In this document: piece after piece, positions 16,332 through 24,839 of the stretch
Numbering within the stretch: position 1 is the stretch's first letter
How the letters are laid out: the number at the start of each line of letters is the position of its first letter
Assembly (NCBI GenBank): GCA_024693135.1
Contig: JAILLN010000049.1
Span: forward strand, 1-64,000
Reading direction: 5' to 3'
Source: Lachnospiraceae bacterium
GTDB taxonomy: Bacteria > Bacillota > Clostridia > Lachnospirales > Lachnospiraceae
DNA: 64,000 bases
Notes under the pieces: model-generated
The model's input: the letters and a program-made list of their open reading frames with translations, nothing else
Database searches by the model: none
Told to the model about the DNA's origin: nothing
Position numbers and translations under genes: made by a program

Positions 16332-16955
16332 TCACTCCACCAGCTCGAAGTCGCTGGCCGGGTGTTTGCAGAGCGGGCAGGTAAAGTCTTCAGGAAGCTC
16401 CGTTCCGACATATTCGTAACCGCAGATCTTGCAGCGCCATTTGTGCATCCCCTCCGGCAGGGCGTCCTTCTTCGCCTCCGGCTTCGGCTTGATATTGGCC
16501 TGGTAATACTCATAGGTGGCGGAAGGATCCTGGGTGAGGACCTCCATCTCCTTCACCTCCCCGACAAAGAGGGTATGAGTTCCCAGGTCCATAGTCTGCT
16601 TCACCTCGATGGAAAACCAGGCATTGGTTCCCGCCGTCACATAGGCGATGCCGTTTGCCGACCTCCTGCATTCGCTGTAGCCTGCAAACTTGTCCACGTC
16701 CCTCCCGGACTGGAAGCCGAAATGCTTGAAGGTATCAAAGGATGCCTTCTGGCTCAGCACGGATACGTTAAACGCCCTGGTCTCCAGGATCATGTCGTGG
16801 GTGTAATTTGCCTTATTAACCGCTACTGCGATCTGATTCGGCTCACTGGTCACCTGGATCGCCGTATTGGTGATACAGCCATTGTCCTTCTCCCCCCGCC
16901 TTGCCGTCAGCACGAATAATCCATACGACAGCCTGTACATTGCTTTCTGATCCAT
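16332..16955 (-). CDS. flavin reductase-rubredoxin fusion (high-molecular-weight rubredoxin type)
   Basis: A 207-aa protein. Residues 1-155 are an FMN-binding flavin reductase (YGLFVLTA, CITNTAIQVTSEP, LGTHTLFVGEV). Residues 170-207 are a rubredoxin domain with the two iron-binding pairs C175-x2-C178 (WRCKICGYEY) and C193-x2-C196 (FTCPLCKHPASDFE). This fusion is known from anaerobes, where it passes electrons from NAD(P)H to oxygen- or NO-detoxifying flavodiiron proteins. ATG 16955 is preceded by AAAGGAGC with good spacing; the frame stays open upstream to 17102 but without a site. A bidirectional terminator follows. It appears monocistronic. Confidence 0.92.
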   Translation of the reverse strand: MDQKAMYRLSYGLFVLTARRGEKDNGCITNTAIQVTSEPNQIAVAVNKANYTHDMILETRAFNVSVLSQKASFDTFKHFGFQSGRDVDKFAGYSECRRSANGIAYVTAGTNAWFSIEVKQTMDLGTHTLFVGEVKEMEVLTQDPSATYEYYQANIKPKPEAKKDALPEGMHKWRCKICGYEYVGTELPEDFTCPLCKHPASDFELVE

Positions 16956-17119
16956 AATCTCTGCTCCTTTCATAAATGTATGCCTGCATTTGAATCTACA
17001 GTCTCTCTGCCATCCACTTCCCCGGACCTCCGCCCCGGCACATAAACCATCTCGGCAAAGCCCTTCCCCACAGTCAGCTCCCTTTAGCAGATAAGTCCCC
17101 ATAGTTATCCGCCATCGAC

Positions 17120-17262
17120 CCGTACAAAATGATCCAAGTCCTCAGAACATTATAATCCCAAAAGCGGATATCTCCAAACACCTGTGCCCGGGTCAGAGCT
17201 CCGAGGCACTGACGGCGGCAGAAAACCTCTTCCAGATCCCGGCGTGGTTTATTTAAGAAACC
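17120..17262 (+). pseudogene. deletion remnant of the DUF4143 ATPase locus (copy A)
   Basis: The first ~105 bp match, at about 85-90 % by eye, the sequence upstream of the intact ATPase gene (23443-23547), including ATTATAATCCCAAAAGC and CACCTGTGCCC. At GCAGAAA the match jumps to the last ~38 bp of the ATPase gene (24804-24842: GAAAACCTCTTCCAAATCCC). The joint shares GAAA, so the whole coding body was lost between short matching sequences. Confidence 0.75.
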
Positions 17263-17277
17263 GTCCCCACTGTGTTT

Positions 17278-17679
17278 TCAGATTACCCAGTCCTCCAGGA
17301 CCAGCCCGGGAACTCTTGAGAATTCTCCTATGTTGTGTGTGATCACGGTCAGACCTTTTGACAGCCCCTGTGCGGCGATCATTACATCATAAGCTCCAAT
17401 GGGAGCACCTGCAAGCGCTAACGCAGCACGAAGATTGCCAAAACAGACGGCATCGGCATCATCAAATGAGAGGATCGTATAATTTGACAGAAAAGCATAC
17501 AGTGTCTGACGTGTTCGGTCACCCCATTTGCTTTTTGCCGCACCATACTCCAACTCACCCACGGTGATCGAAGATACGGCGATCTCATCAGGCAGAATCG
17601 TAAGGAGCTTATCGGCCAGCCTTGGATGCCGGTTGTTTATGGCATAAATGCAGATATTCGTGTCAAGAAGAAATGTCAT
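17278..17679 (-). CDS. vapC: VapC-type PIN-domain toxin
   Basis: A 133-aa PIN-domain ribonuclease. It starts MTFLLDTNICIYAI with the first catalytic Asp (D6), followed by E42 in TVGELEYG and the third acid D98 in GAYDVMIAA; the tail THNIGEF(S)RVPGL is typical of VapC. Such toxins cut tRNA or rRNA when freed from their antitoxin. Its start overlaps the antitoxin stop by 4 bp, the usual coupled layout. All key residues are present, so it looks active. Confidence 0.93.
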   Translation of the reverse strand: MTFLLDTNICIYAINNRHPRLADKLLTILPDEIAVSSITVGELEYGAAKSKWGDRTRQTLYAFLSNYTILSFDDADAVCFGNLRAALALAGAPIGAYDVMIAAQGLSKGLTVITHNIGEFSRVPGLVLEDWVI

Positions 17680-17915
17680 TGCATCCTCTCCCGGACCAGT
17701 AAATCTGTAATAAGCGGCTGATCCCGCTCAAAGCATATGTCCTCATCAAGGGATCCGAGAGTCTGTCTGAGCAGCGCCCAGGGGTCATTTGGGGGAAGCA
17801 GAAAAAAACAATCCCCTATCTTTCTGATGATGAATTCGGTATTTTTTGTCTGCATTTCTTTGGGAATGCGTATGGCCTGGCTGTTGCCGCTTTGAAAAAC
17901 CTTTGCTGTAAGCAT
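17676..17915 (-). CDS. vapB: VapB-type AbrB-fold antitoxin
   Basis: A 79-aa protein starting LTAKVFQSGNSQAIRIPKE, the SpoVT/AbrB swapped-hairpin DNA-binding fold of VapB antitoxins, followed by a C-terminal toxin-binding segment. ATG 17915 is chosen because GGGGGG(C) lies just upstream; the frame is open to 17981. The promoter region carries a perfect palindrome, expected to be bound by the VapBC complex for autorepression. Confidence 0.92.
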   Translation of the reverse strand: MLTAKVFQSGNSQAIRIPKEMQTKNTEFIIRKIGDCFFLLPPNDPWALLRQTLGSLDEDICFERDQPLITDLLVRERMQ

Positions 17916-17937
17916 ATGGATCGCCCCCCTTTCATAC

Positions 17938-17961
17938 AATGTATATACATTAAGTATATAC
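17938..17961 (-). promoter_or_regulatory. vapBC operator: perfect palindrome plus second half-site
   Basis: AATGTATATACATT (17938-17951) is a perfect 14-bp palindrome, followed two bases later by another GTATATAC (17954-17961). It lies 23 bp before the vapB start, where an autorepressor operator overlapping the -10 region is expected. Confidence 0.65.
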
Positions 17962-18027
17962 TCAGGGAGAAGTGAAGTCAAGCGTTATGCCTTTTTGCCG
18001 CCGAAGTCAAATACCCCGGAGCATCAA

Positions 18028-18055
18028 ATCCGGAGCCTCCTCTCAATCCGTTCTG
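18028..18055. repeat. short dispersed repeat R1
   Basis: ATCCGGAGCCTCCTCTCAAT and the following bases match 24946-24974 with three differences over about 29 bp. With allowance for a 5-bp gap the match continues into GTAATATCAC/GTGATCTCAC. A third relative of the second half lies at 26067-26094. On the minus strand R2 would read VISQEVAERIKRRF, which suggests remnants of one lost small gene. Confidence 0.45.
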
Positions 18056-18203
18056 CCATGTGATATTACGGTCTTCAATCCATTTCCTTCTTTTGTTTTT
18101 TTCGCAGGAGGCCCGTAACAGTCAGAAAACCGTTTATAGCACTTTGCATTGTCAGATTACCGTTTTCCTTGATTTCAAACCACTTGTATTATTAACCGCA
18201 AAC

Positions 18204-18869
18204 TTAGTCCCCAACGCTGAACCCATCCGCCAAAAAGCATTTGAGAGGTTCTAATTCACTGCTATCCCAATCGAATGCTCCTGCGCTTGATGCTAAGCCA
18301 AGTGGCATGGTGACGTATTCATCACTGGAAGACAGATACGTATGGAGCTTGTTCTTATGTTTTCGGCGATAGCCCCGTTCATAAGATGTTTCCATCGCTT
18401 TCAAAAAAAGATCTATGGAAGATAAGATATCTTTGAAATTATTTTCAGATAGAATCCGAAGACAGAGATCTTCCAATGTGCCTGCACAGCTGTTGAGAGG
18501 AAAAAGCACAAAACCCACTTTTAGCCCTTTATCATCATGGCTCCATACACCGCATTTCTCTGAAGATATAAAACCACATTTCCTTAAAGAACCGCTTACC
18601 TCTTGACAAGCTTTAGAGTAATCCTTCTCCGCATCTCGGATGACGGCCATGCTTGTGACTTGGTCAAATCTATCCATATTCTTTAGACTCATCAGAAAAT
18701 TACTCAAATTCTCGTTGCCACCAAAGTCCAGAACTTGAATCTCATTGGAAAATCTTTGGTCTTTAGCCAGGGCCTTGCTTCCCAGATAATTGATCAAAAA
18801 GCCTTCTGCATCCCTTCCTTCACAAAGAAGCAGATATGGCTTTACAATTGTCTTACGTTCAATCGGCAT
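18204..18869 (-). CDS. TOPRIM/DUF3226-like nuclease partner of the adjacent ATPase
   Basis: The 221-aa product starts with a TOPRIM-like pattern: KPYLLLCEGRDAEGFLINYLG (Glu about 17), then IQVLDFGGNENLSNFL, then SMAVIRDAEKDYSKA, the place of the TOPRIM DxD acids (here D79 and E81). The rest includes GFVLFPLNSCAGTLEDLC, a motif typical of DUF3226. Its ATG overlaps the ATPase stop (TGATG), with GGAGG inside the ATPase end, so the two are translated together. Paired ATPase-TOPRIM genes (split OLD-like, Gabija- or PARIS-like) act in phage defence; that role is inferred from the pairing, not shown. Confidence 0.7.
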   Translation of the reverse strand: MPIERKTIVKPYLLLCEGRDAEGFLINYLGSKALAKDQRFSNEIQVLDFGGNENLSNFLMSLKNMDRFDQVTSMAVIRDAEKDYSKACQEVSGSLRKCGFISSEKCGVWSHDDKGLKVGFVLFPLNSCAGTLEDLCLRILSENNFKDILSSIDLFLKAMETSYERGYRRKHKNKLHTYLSSSDEYVTMPLGLASSAGAFDWDSSELEPLKCFLADGFSVGD

Positions 18870-19951
18870 CAGCGCACCTCCATGTCAGAACGAAGTGCGC
18901 TTTTGAGAAGATCATAGCTGGAACGGAAGGATTTCAAACCTTCCTTGTCGTATCCCAGACGGTAAAAAGAAAAATCCTCAGGATATTCTTTTGCACCCTC
19001 AACAGCACCGATAATATTTTCATAACTATGTGTCGTTGCAATCACCTGGCAGTTATAATCACTACTGACATCGGCTATTATCTTCCACAAATCCTTATAC
19101 ATAGAGTAATGGAATCCTGTGTCTATCTCATCTACAAGAAGAATTCCATCTTTAGCATCCATAATGCTCAAAACAATATAAAGCAGCTTATTGATACCAT
19201 CTCCAGAAAACTGAACCGGCAAAAGTTTTTTATTCGTATTTATATATAGTTGCGGAATGCCACTCACGGATAGTGTGACAATGTCACTTATGGAAGGATC
19301 AATACGTTTTAGAAAGCCAATAATTTTCTCTTTTTCACCATTAAGTTCTGCTTTTCCCATCCGGTCAAGAATCGCTCTATCCGTGCGGACAACGTTATTG
19401 TTTACAAATGAAGTATAAGTGAGCCGCATAAATTGCTTTTTACCATCATTATCATAAACCTCACGGAGAGTCCCACTGTCACTTGTAGTAAAATGCCCAG
19501 TTTCTGTATAATCAGTAGATCCTTCAACCAAAAAAACAAAACGCAGAGTATAATACCTCTTTGCTGATGACTGAAAGCTCCCTGCTACATTTTGGGGAAT
19601 TTCCCCATTTTGCGCAGGAATGTAGCTCTCATCTTTCGAGTAAGATAGTGTAAGGGTATCTTCTCCTCGTGTCGCCTGTATCCTGATCGTATTATCCGGG
19701 TTCATCTGGTAGAAGAGCGGTTCCCACAGACTGACACCATTTGTCGGGACGTTTAGTCCACGCAACCCATTCATAAGGTTGAAAGAATCGGGAGAAAGAT
19801 GATCCATCATAAAAAAAACCGCTTCCAGCACAGAACTCTTTCCAACGTTATTATTTCCAGACAGCAAAACGAGACGACGCATGTCCTTAATACTTAATTT
19901 CTGAATCCCTCTGAAATTTTCTATATTAAGGTTGCTGAGCATATTACTCAT
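18869..19951 (-). CDS. RecF/OLD-like AAA ATPase of a two-gene TOPRIM system
   Basis: A 360-aa SMC/RecF-type ATPase: LSNLNIENFRGIQKLSI, Walker A SGNNNVGKSS (31-40), ABC-like signature FSGDGINKL (248-256), Walker B and catalytic acids ILLVDEIDTG (270-279), and the switch histidine in ATTHSYENI. The start at 19951 is chosen because AAGGAAGG lies about seven bases upstream and the protein then begins as the family does. The same frame runs upstream without a stop to 20194, but those 81 codons encode an IS transposase start, so a fused protein could also be made. Together with the next gene it resembles OLD/PARIS-type defence ATPases. Confidence 0.8.
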   Translation of the reverse strand: MSNMLSNLNIENFRGIQKLSIKDMRRLVLLSGNNNVGKSSVLEAVFFMMDHLSPDSFNLMNGLRGLNVPTNGVSLWEPLFYQMNPDNTIRIQATRGEDTLTLSYSKDESYIPAQNGEIPQNVAGSFQSSAKRYYTLRFVFLVEGSTDYTETGHFTTSDSGTLREVYDNDGKKQFMRLTYTSFVNNNVVRTDRAILDRMGKAELNGEKEKIIGFLKRIDPSISDIVTLSVSGIPQLYINTNKKLLPVQFSGDGINKLLYIVLSIMDAKDGILLVDEIDTGFHYSMYKDLWKIIADVSSDYNCQVIATTHSYENIIGAVEGAKEYPEDFSFYRLGYDKEGLKSFRSSYDLLKSALRSDMEVR

Positions 19952-20194
19952 TCCCATGCCTTCCTTTCCAAAGTCATTTGATGCAAGTCTAAAAATGTCA
20001 AAATACTTTTTATTAGGATACATCATGCCTGGTTGACCCGGGATTGCTTTGCCAATAGAGACCCTGTTGTCGACACTCCGCTTTTTTTCGTTATCCCACT
20101 TTGAAGCGTTGGACCAGTATACATACCCATTTTTCTGAATATGCAGTTTACCGCTCTCCGGGATTCTGACTGGGTCATATCGGCCTACATACAT
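19952..20194 (-). mobile_element. 5' remnant of an IS1634/IS4-type transposase gene, in frame with the ATPase
   Basis: Eighty-one codons read MYVGRYDPVRIPESGKLHI, KNGYVYWSN, DNEKKRSVDNRVSIGK and MMYPNKKYFDIF, the N-terminus of IS1634-like transposases. ATG 20194 has AAGGAGG eight bases upstream, so the original start signals survive. The transposase stops matching just before the ATPase ribosome site. No inverted repeats could be assigned. The remnant may now supply promoter and ribosome site for a transposase-ATPase fusion. Confidence 0.75.
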
Positions 20195-20344
20195 CGCATT
20201 TGCCTCCTTGTATGCGTGTATTTACAACTTACCCAAAATTATACTCTGTTTTTTAGATAAATCAATAACTTCAGAGTGTAATTCCCTATGAACTTCTTCG
20301 AATGTACCCTATCTCAAATGCCATTATGCCAAAAAGCATCCCGA

Positions 20345-20509
20345 TAAATCCTCACTACAATGCAGACAAATCCGGGATTAAATCCCGGATCTGCCAAAGA
20401 AGCATTTATGGACTACATCAAAAGAGCTGTCGAAGACATTCCCAAGACAGCCGCCATCATCAAATCCGTCATTTCAGTGTTTCTGCGAGCTTGGGATCAA
20501 TTCCATTAA
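20345..20509 (+). pseudogene. 5' fragment of a second DUF4143 ATPase (copy B)
   Basis: From 20345 the sequence follows the leader and first codons of the intact gene at 23545-23640 (CACTACAATG, the inverted repeat ATCCGGGATTAAATCCCGGAT, CTGCC, then MDYIKRAVEDI). After residue 11 it leaves the family and stops at 20507-20509. No Walker A motif remains. The leader has the same palindrome as the intact copy, but its ribosome site is changed from GGAGGAG to AAAGAAG. Confidence 0.8.
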
Positions 20510-20530
20510 GAAGCAGAAGCTGTTTAAACT

Positions 20531-20600
20531 GTCTCAAAAGCTCTCCGTATGCGCTCCTTTCATCCCACGATGCCATAATCCCGAATACTGTCCTCAAAGC
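20531..20600 (-). pseudogene. 3'-end fragment of the NAD-dependent epimerase gene
   Basis: About 70 bp match, near 90 % by eye, the end and downstream flank of the epimerase at 25068-25131 (CTCAAAAGCTCTCCGTATGC, then CATCCCACGAT...CCATAATCCC). On the minus strand it still codes FEDSIRDYGIVG and the stop. Copy B of the ATPase and this fragment lie in the same relative order as the intact genes, so one block was duplicated and its middle deleted. Confidence 0.8.
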
Positions 20601-21043
20601 ACCTTGGCTGCGTAGGAGCAGGTCGGATTAATCTTCTTCTTTCTCCGCTCCGCCATCTCTGCCGTCTTGAAGACAAGGCGTTTCGCGATCCCCTTGCCGC
20701 CGTAGGCCGGGTCCACCTCGGTGTGATAGATCGTGCATTCCTCACCGTCATCCTCGTAGTCGCACTCCCCGATGACCCCGTCCCCGTCCAGGGCGACGCT
20801 CCGGCAGCCCTCCTCGTCAAATTCGATCCTGATCCCGTGATTATAGCTGATATCCAGCGCTCCCGAAGGACACTGCTTCACCGTCTGCCAGATCCGGGGA
20901 TTATCCCCCCGGCTCAGGTCCACCCATGGCTTCCTGCCGAACTCAAACACGCCGGGACACCCCGTGACGCACTTCTTTGCATGGAAGCATTTATCCGAAT
21001 CCCAAAATACGGTGATATCCTCATTTTCATATAATCGATGCAT
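20594..21043 (-). CDS. ferredoxin-like/GNAT-like fusion, C-terminus probably truncated
   Basis: A 149-aa protein. Residues 1-65 are a divergent [4Fe-4S] domain (FWDSDKCFHAKKCVTGCPGVFEFG...VKQCPSGAL) of the YjdI type. Residues 70-149 are a GNAT-like fold of the YjdJ type (GECDYEDDGEECTIYHTEVDPAYGGKGIAKRLV...INPTCSYAAKVL). YjdJ-type proteins usually continue some 10-15 residues after CSY; here the frame stops right where the duplicated epimerase fragment begins, so the end looks cut by that rearrangement. ATG 21043 follows GGAGGGAGG. Function is unknown; iron-sulphur binding is inferred from the four Cys. Confidence 0.75.
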   Translation of the reverse strand: MHRLYENEDITVFWDSDKCFHAKKCVTGCPGVFEFGRKPWVDLSRGDNPRIWQTVKQCPSGALDISYNHGIRIEFDEEGCRSVALDGDGVIGECDYEDDGEECTIYHTEVDPAYGGKGIAKRLVFKTAEMAERRKKKINPTCSYAAKVL

Positions 21044-21111
21044 GGCCCGGCCTCCCTCCAGTCAACATGAACAAAATCCTACCGCACTTACCTTATCCTC
21101 GAATTTTTGCC

Positions 21112-22128
21112 CTAAACCTGATACCTGTCCAGCCTGTCCAAGCAAATGACGTCAGACAACGATTGGAGCTTGAAGGCCGCAAAATGTTCCTGTAAAAATC
21201 CGATCACAGGATTACTCGATCGAACAATGCCCTTTTCACTGTAGCTCATTCCAAAATCCTCAATCAGCTCTTTTCTGATTTCCTCAATCTCTTTAAGATA
21301 TGGGATATAGATTGCATATTTTAGATTTTTGCTTTTTGTCTGAGACTTTATGTTAACCCTTCTCCCAGGCATATATCGTATATTCTGGAAATGATAGAAC
21401 ACAAGCGGAAATACCTCCCCCTTTCCCTCCTGCATCAAGATATCATTTCCCTCACATTTAACCAGAGTATACCTCTCCAAATTCCACGGAGCTACTCCTC
21501 CGCCCAGATGCTCCAAGATATGTACCCCCGTGAACAGTTTCGGAAACTGGTTTAAGTATTTCTGATCTCCCATCCTCTCCGGCTCGGGCTGATCGAAACA
21601 CCAGTCCATACATTTGTCTCTCCACCAGCTAAGAATTTTGCGTCCGTTTTCAGTATTTTTGAAATAATTAAATTCTACACAAAATCTCCCGTTTCGCTCT
21701 TCAAGCCTTCGCCCGTAATCCGTATCCTTGAAACGATGCTCTACGATAGCGGCATCAGCTTCAGAGGATGTTATCTCATCATATAACACTGCAGGATTAT
21801 TATAAAAATAGAGGTCCGAATCCAGATAAATGCAGTCTCTGACTGGATAACGATCTAATACATACTGGATGATAATAGGCGTACATGTCCAGCAGTATTC
21901 TGCTTTAGATCGTTCTTTTTTCTTTTCCAGCAAAGCTGGAGTTCGAATATCTTTCTCCCGGATCATCACTGCATGATTGAGACCCAGATCATTCAAAATC
22001 TCATAAGCTCTCTCGTCGAAGCAGAAAATATAGAGCGTGAAATCTTCCGTCACTGCTTCGAGCGACCTATACAAGGCAATTCCTTTATCCAGATAGTAAC
22101 TGTCAAAAAGAGTACAAAAATTCATCAT
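21112..22128 (-). CDS. GT-A glycosyltransferase, family 8-like
   Basis: A 338-aa protein starting MNFCTLFDSYYLDKGIALYRSLE, typical of GT8-like nucleotide-sugar transferases. The metal-binding DxD is in DCIYLDSDLYFY (D103-S-D105), followed by AAIVEHRF and EFNYFKNTENGRKILSWWRDKC, and MGDQKYLNQFPKLF near the acceptor side. The C-terminal part is basic and may touch the membrane. It overlaps the preceding glycosyltransferase gene by 4 bp, so both probably act on the same glycan. Sugar and acceptor cannot be read from the sequence. Confidence 0.85.
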   Translation of the reverse strand: MMNFCTLFDSYYLDKGIALYRSLEAVTEDFTLYIFCFDERAYEILNDLGLNHAVMIREKDIRTPALLEKKKERSKAEYCWTCTPIIIQYVLDRYPVRDCIYLDSDLYFYNNPAVLYDEITSSEADAAIVEHRFKDTDYGRRLEERNGRFCVEFNYFKNTENGRKILSWWRDKCMDWCFDQPEPERMGDQKYLNQFPKLFTGVHILEHLGGGVAPWNLERYTLVKCEGNDILMQEGKGEVFPLVFYHFQNIRYMPGRRVNIKSQTKSKNLKYAIYIPYLKEIEEIRKELIEDFGMSYSEKGIVRSSNPVIGFLQEHFAAFKLQSLSDVICLDRLDRYQV

Positions 22129-23231
22129 ACCCCAAGCCTCTTTCTTATGAAACCTTCATCCATTATCCTTGCCGTATGCTCCCATAGGAAATTCTCCTCC
22201 ACCCTTCTTCCAGCATCCGCCGGCAGAATTCTTTTTCCTGAAAGAATGATGTTCTTCATCTCCTCGATGTTTCCGGCAAGGAACCCGGATACCCCGTCTT
22301 CTATGATATAATCCGGTCCCGGAGCATGGAGCGCCAATACGGTACAGCCCTGGTACATAGCCTCCAGAATGCACATGCCAAAGATCTCCGTCAGGCTGAA
22401 ATTAACGAAATAATCGCAGGCATAATAATAATCCTGTACATCCCGGTTGGGAAGACGCTCCACCCGGATCACCCTTTCCCCAAGGTCATGCGCAATGATC
22501 TTCTCATTCATCCTAGGCTCCAGGCTCCCCTTCCCAATAAGGACCAAGCTATACTCATCCGGAAGTTCGGACAGGAGCTCCACCGACCTTAGGGGATTCT
22601 TATTTTCCTCCAGTCTCCCGATAAAGAGAAGCAGCTTCCTTTCCTCCGGAAGCTTCAATCTATGGCGAAGTTCCGCCTTGTCTCCCGAGACTTTTTTGAT
22701 GACATCCGTATCCAGCCCCACCGGCGCCACCATCACATCCGAGATTTTTAGTTTATTTAATTCTCCGGCTATCTGCGGGGTTTTTACAAAACATTTACTA
22801 TTTCCATAGAACTTAATGCTTCTGTAGAAAAGAAGCCTCATCAGTTCCCTCTTCCACTTTCCCCCATTGTTGCTCCGGATAATCCCGATATAAAAATAAT
22901 AGGGTATATCCTTTTTTTTCAGAAAAGCAACCAGATTCGGCGCAAAAAGCTGATTGTCCCCATTGACCTGCACGATATCCGGCTTATAATTCAGCAGGAT
23001 GTTCCAATCAAAATAGCTGTGCACGCCCAAAGTTTTCACTGGAACAAAGACAAGTTTCACGTTTCCCGCCATCTCTTCTCGGGGAGTCCTTAGATCCGTA
23101 GCCGGCATTATTACCACGCATTCATAGCCACGCAAAACAAGCGCTTTGGCCAGTCCAGTCTCCTGTATATTATAAAAGCTTTTATTTCCTGCCTTCCCCT
23201 TATGAAGGGTAACAATCACGATCCTCTTCAA
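22125..23231 (-). CDS. GT4-family glycosyltransferase (GT-B fold)
   Basis: A 368-aa protein with both GT-B domains. The N-terminal side holds GKAGNKSFYNIQETGLAKALVLRGYE and PDIVQVNGDN. The C-terminal nucleotide-sugar side holds LLFIGRLEENKNPLRSVELL, VLIGKGSL and FVNFSLTEIFGMCILEAMYQGCTVLA, which contains the E-x7-E motif of retaining GT4 enzymes. The start codon is TTG at 23231 with AGCAGG upstream; no ATG fits the expected MKRIVIVTLHKG start. It is first in a two-gene unit with the GT8-like gene, facing away from the ATPase gene. Confidence 0.88.
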   Translation of the reverse strand: MKRIVIVTLHKGKAGNKSFYNIQETGLAKALVLRGYECVVIMPATDLRTPREEMAGNVKLVFVPVKTLGVHSYFDWNILLNYKPDIVQVNGDNQLFAPNLVAFLKKKDIPYYFYIGIIRSNNGGKWKRELMRLLFYRSIKFYGNSKCFVKTPQIAGELNKLKISDVMVAPVGLDTDVIKKVSGDKAELRHRLKLPEERKLLLFIGRLEENKNPLRSVELLSELPDEYSLVLIGKGSLEPRMNEKIIAHDLGERVIRVERLPNRDVQDYYYACDYFVNFSLTEIFGMCILEAMYQGCTVLALHAPGPDYIIEDGVSGFLAGNIEEMKNIILSGKRILPADAGRRVEENFLWEHTARIMDEGFIRKRLGV

Positions 23232-23606
23232 ACTATTACCTGCTTTATTTATCCTCTATCTGTCCAGTTTTATTCGATACGTTTTCCTAAAAGTGCTGTC
23301 CCCCGAATAAAAACTTCGAAGAACATGTTTCCACCCAATCCTCCTTCACATGCCTTTCGATCCGGCACGCATGGGTCTTTTGCTTTTCATCGTAGCTTAT
23401 GCCCACAAGGATCGGACTGGTTCATTCCCGCCTCTCATCAAGCCGTACGAAACATTCCATGTCTTCAGAACATTATAATCCCAAAAGCTGATATCTCCAA
23501 GCACCTGTGCCCTGGCCAGAGCTCCGGAGCATTGACAGCGGCAGAAATCCCCACTACAATGTAGGCAAATCCAGGATTTAATCCCGGATCTGCCGGAGGA
23601 GTATTT
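23232..23606. promoter_or_regulatory. divergent intergenic region with leader of the DUF4143 ATPase
   Basis: No gene is supported. The right half (about 23443-23606) is conserved in two decayed copies elsewhere in the window, which shows it belongs to the ATPase unit. It contains an imperfect inverted repeat (AATCCAGGATT/AATCCCGGATC, 23568-23590) and the ribosome site GGAGGAG. The left half presumably carries the promoter for the two glycosyltransferase genes; no clear hexamers were picked. Confidence 0.45.
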
Positions 23607-24839
23607 ATGGACTACATTAAAAGAGCCGTCGAAGACATTGTAATAAAAACAGACCAGACCTTCAAATGCGTGCTCGTGACCGGAGCACGGCAGACCGGAA
23701 AAACAGAAATGATAAAAAAGCTCTTTCCCGGGAAGAAATACGTCCCTCTCGACGATCCCTTCATCGAAGACCAGGCAAATAACGATCCCAATATGTTCAT
23801 GACCCTGAACCGCCCCCCGGTGACCTATGATGAAGTACAGCGTACCCCCGGGCTGTTCCGCCAGATCAAGCTGGCCTGTGACAGCACAAAGGAAAAAGGC
23901 CTCTTCTGCCTGTCCGGATCACAGCCCCTGGAGCTAATGGAGCGGGCATCGGAATCCCTTTCCGGGCGGGTCGGCATCGTAGAGCTCTCTCCCCTTTCCC
24001 TGCGCGAGATCCACCGGGACAGCTTCCGCCTTCCTTTTCTGCCCACCATGGAGTACATAGAGCAGAGAAGCGTGACTGCGGCGGCTCCCGATAACATCTG
24101 GGAAGAGATCCACAGAGGCGGATATCCCGGGCTGCAGGACAGGGATGTGGACTGGGGAACCTTCTTTTCCAGCTATGTGAAGACCTATCTGGAACGTGAC
24201 GTCAGGAAGCTCACCGCCGTCCACAATCTGAATGACTTCAGGCGTTTTCTGATCGCTGTGGCGGCCAGGACCGGCCAGATGGTAAACTACAGCAGCATCG
24301 CAGACGAGACCGGGAAGGACCAGACGACGATCCGGGCATGGCTTTCCATCCTTGAGGCCACCGGAATCGTATACCTGCTTGAGCCATATACCCCCGCCGT
24401 CCTGAAGAAGGCCATAAAAACCCCGAAGCTCTACATGCGGGATACCGGCCTGGCCTCCTACCTTACCCGGTGGCTCACCCCGGAGACTCTCGCAAACGGC
24501 GCAATGAGCGGTGCAATGTGGGAAACCTTCGTCATCTCCGAGATATTAAAGTCATACGCAAACCGGGGCATAGACTACAGATACCAGGTCTCCTATTACC
24601 GCGGACGGAACCGGAGCAGATCCGAAGGGGAGATCGACCTGATCATAGAAGAAAACGGAATACTATATCCCATAGAGATAAAGAAGGGCACATCCGTGAC
24701 GGCAGATGAAGCATCCGCCTTCCAGGTCCTAGACAAAGTACCCGAAAAGAAACGCGGCCCCGGCGCCATCATCTGCAGCTGCCCACAGCCCGGCTCCCTG
24801 CGCGAAAACCTCTTCCAAATCCCGGCGTGGTACATTTAA
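23607..24839 (+). CDS. DUF4143 AAA+ ATPase with PD-(D/E)xK-like C-terminus
   Basis: A 410-aa protein of the widespread AAA_14/DUF4143 family. Walker A is GARQTGKTE (26-34), Walker B PVTYDEVQR (71-79), sensor 1 LFCLSGSQP, then SLSGRVGIVELSPLSLREI. A winged-helix region (YSSIADETGKDQTTIRAWLSILEATGIVYLL) leads into DUF4143, with RDTGLASYL and the nuclease-like GEIDLIIEENGILYPIEIKKG (D...ExK). Biochemical function of the family is not settled. ATG 23607 follows GGAGGAG. It is the only plus-strand gene between 1 and 58.9 kb except at the far left, and it has two broken relatives nearby. Confidence 0.9.
   Translation: MDYIKRAVEDIVIKTDQTFKCVLVTGARQTGKTEMIKKLFPGKKYVPLDDPFIEDQANNDPNMFMTLNRPPVTYDEVQRTPGLFRQIKLACDSTKEKGLFCLSGSQPLELMERASESLSGRVGIVELSPLSLREIHRDSFRLPFLPTMEYIEQRSVTAAAPDNIWEEIHRGGYPGLQDRDVDWGTFFSSYVKTYLERDVRKLTAVHNLNDFRRFLIAVAARTGQMVNYSSIADETGKDQTTIRAWLSILEATGIVYLLEPYTPAVLKKAIKTPKLYMRDTGLASYLTRWLTPETLANGAMSGAMWETFVISEILKSYANRGIDYRYQVSYYRGRNRSRSEGEIDLIIEENGILYPIEIKKGTSVTADEASAFQVLDKVPEKKRGPGAIICSCPQPGSLRENLFQIPAWYI

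Noticed and set aside
20594-21043. Ferredoxin/GNAT protein as the missing RfbI-type electron donor for RfbH
   Set aside because: It has a single divergent [4Fe-4S] motif and no flavin or NADH domain, and belongs to the YjdI/YjdJ type; there is no positive evidence for this role.
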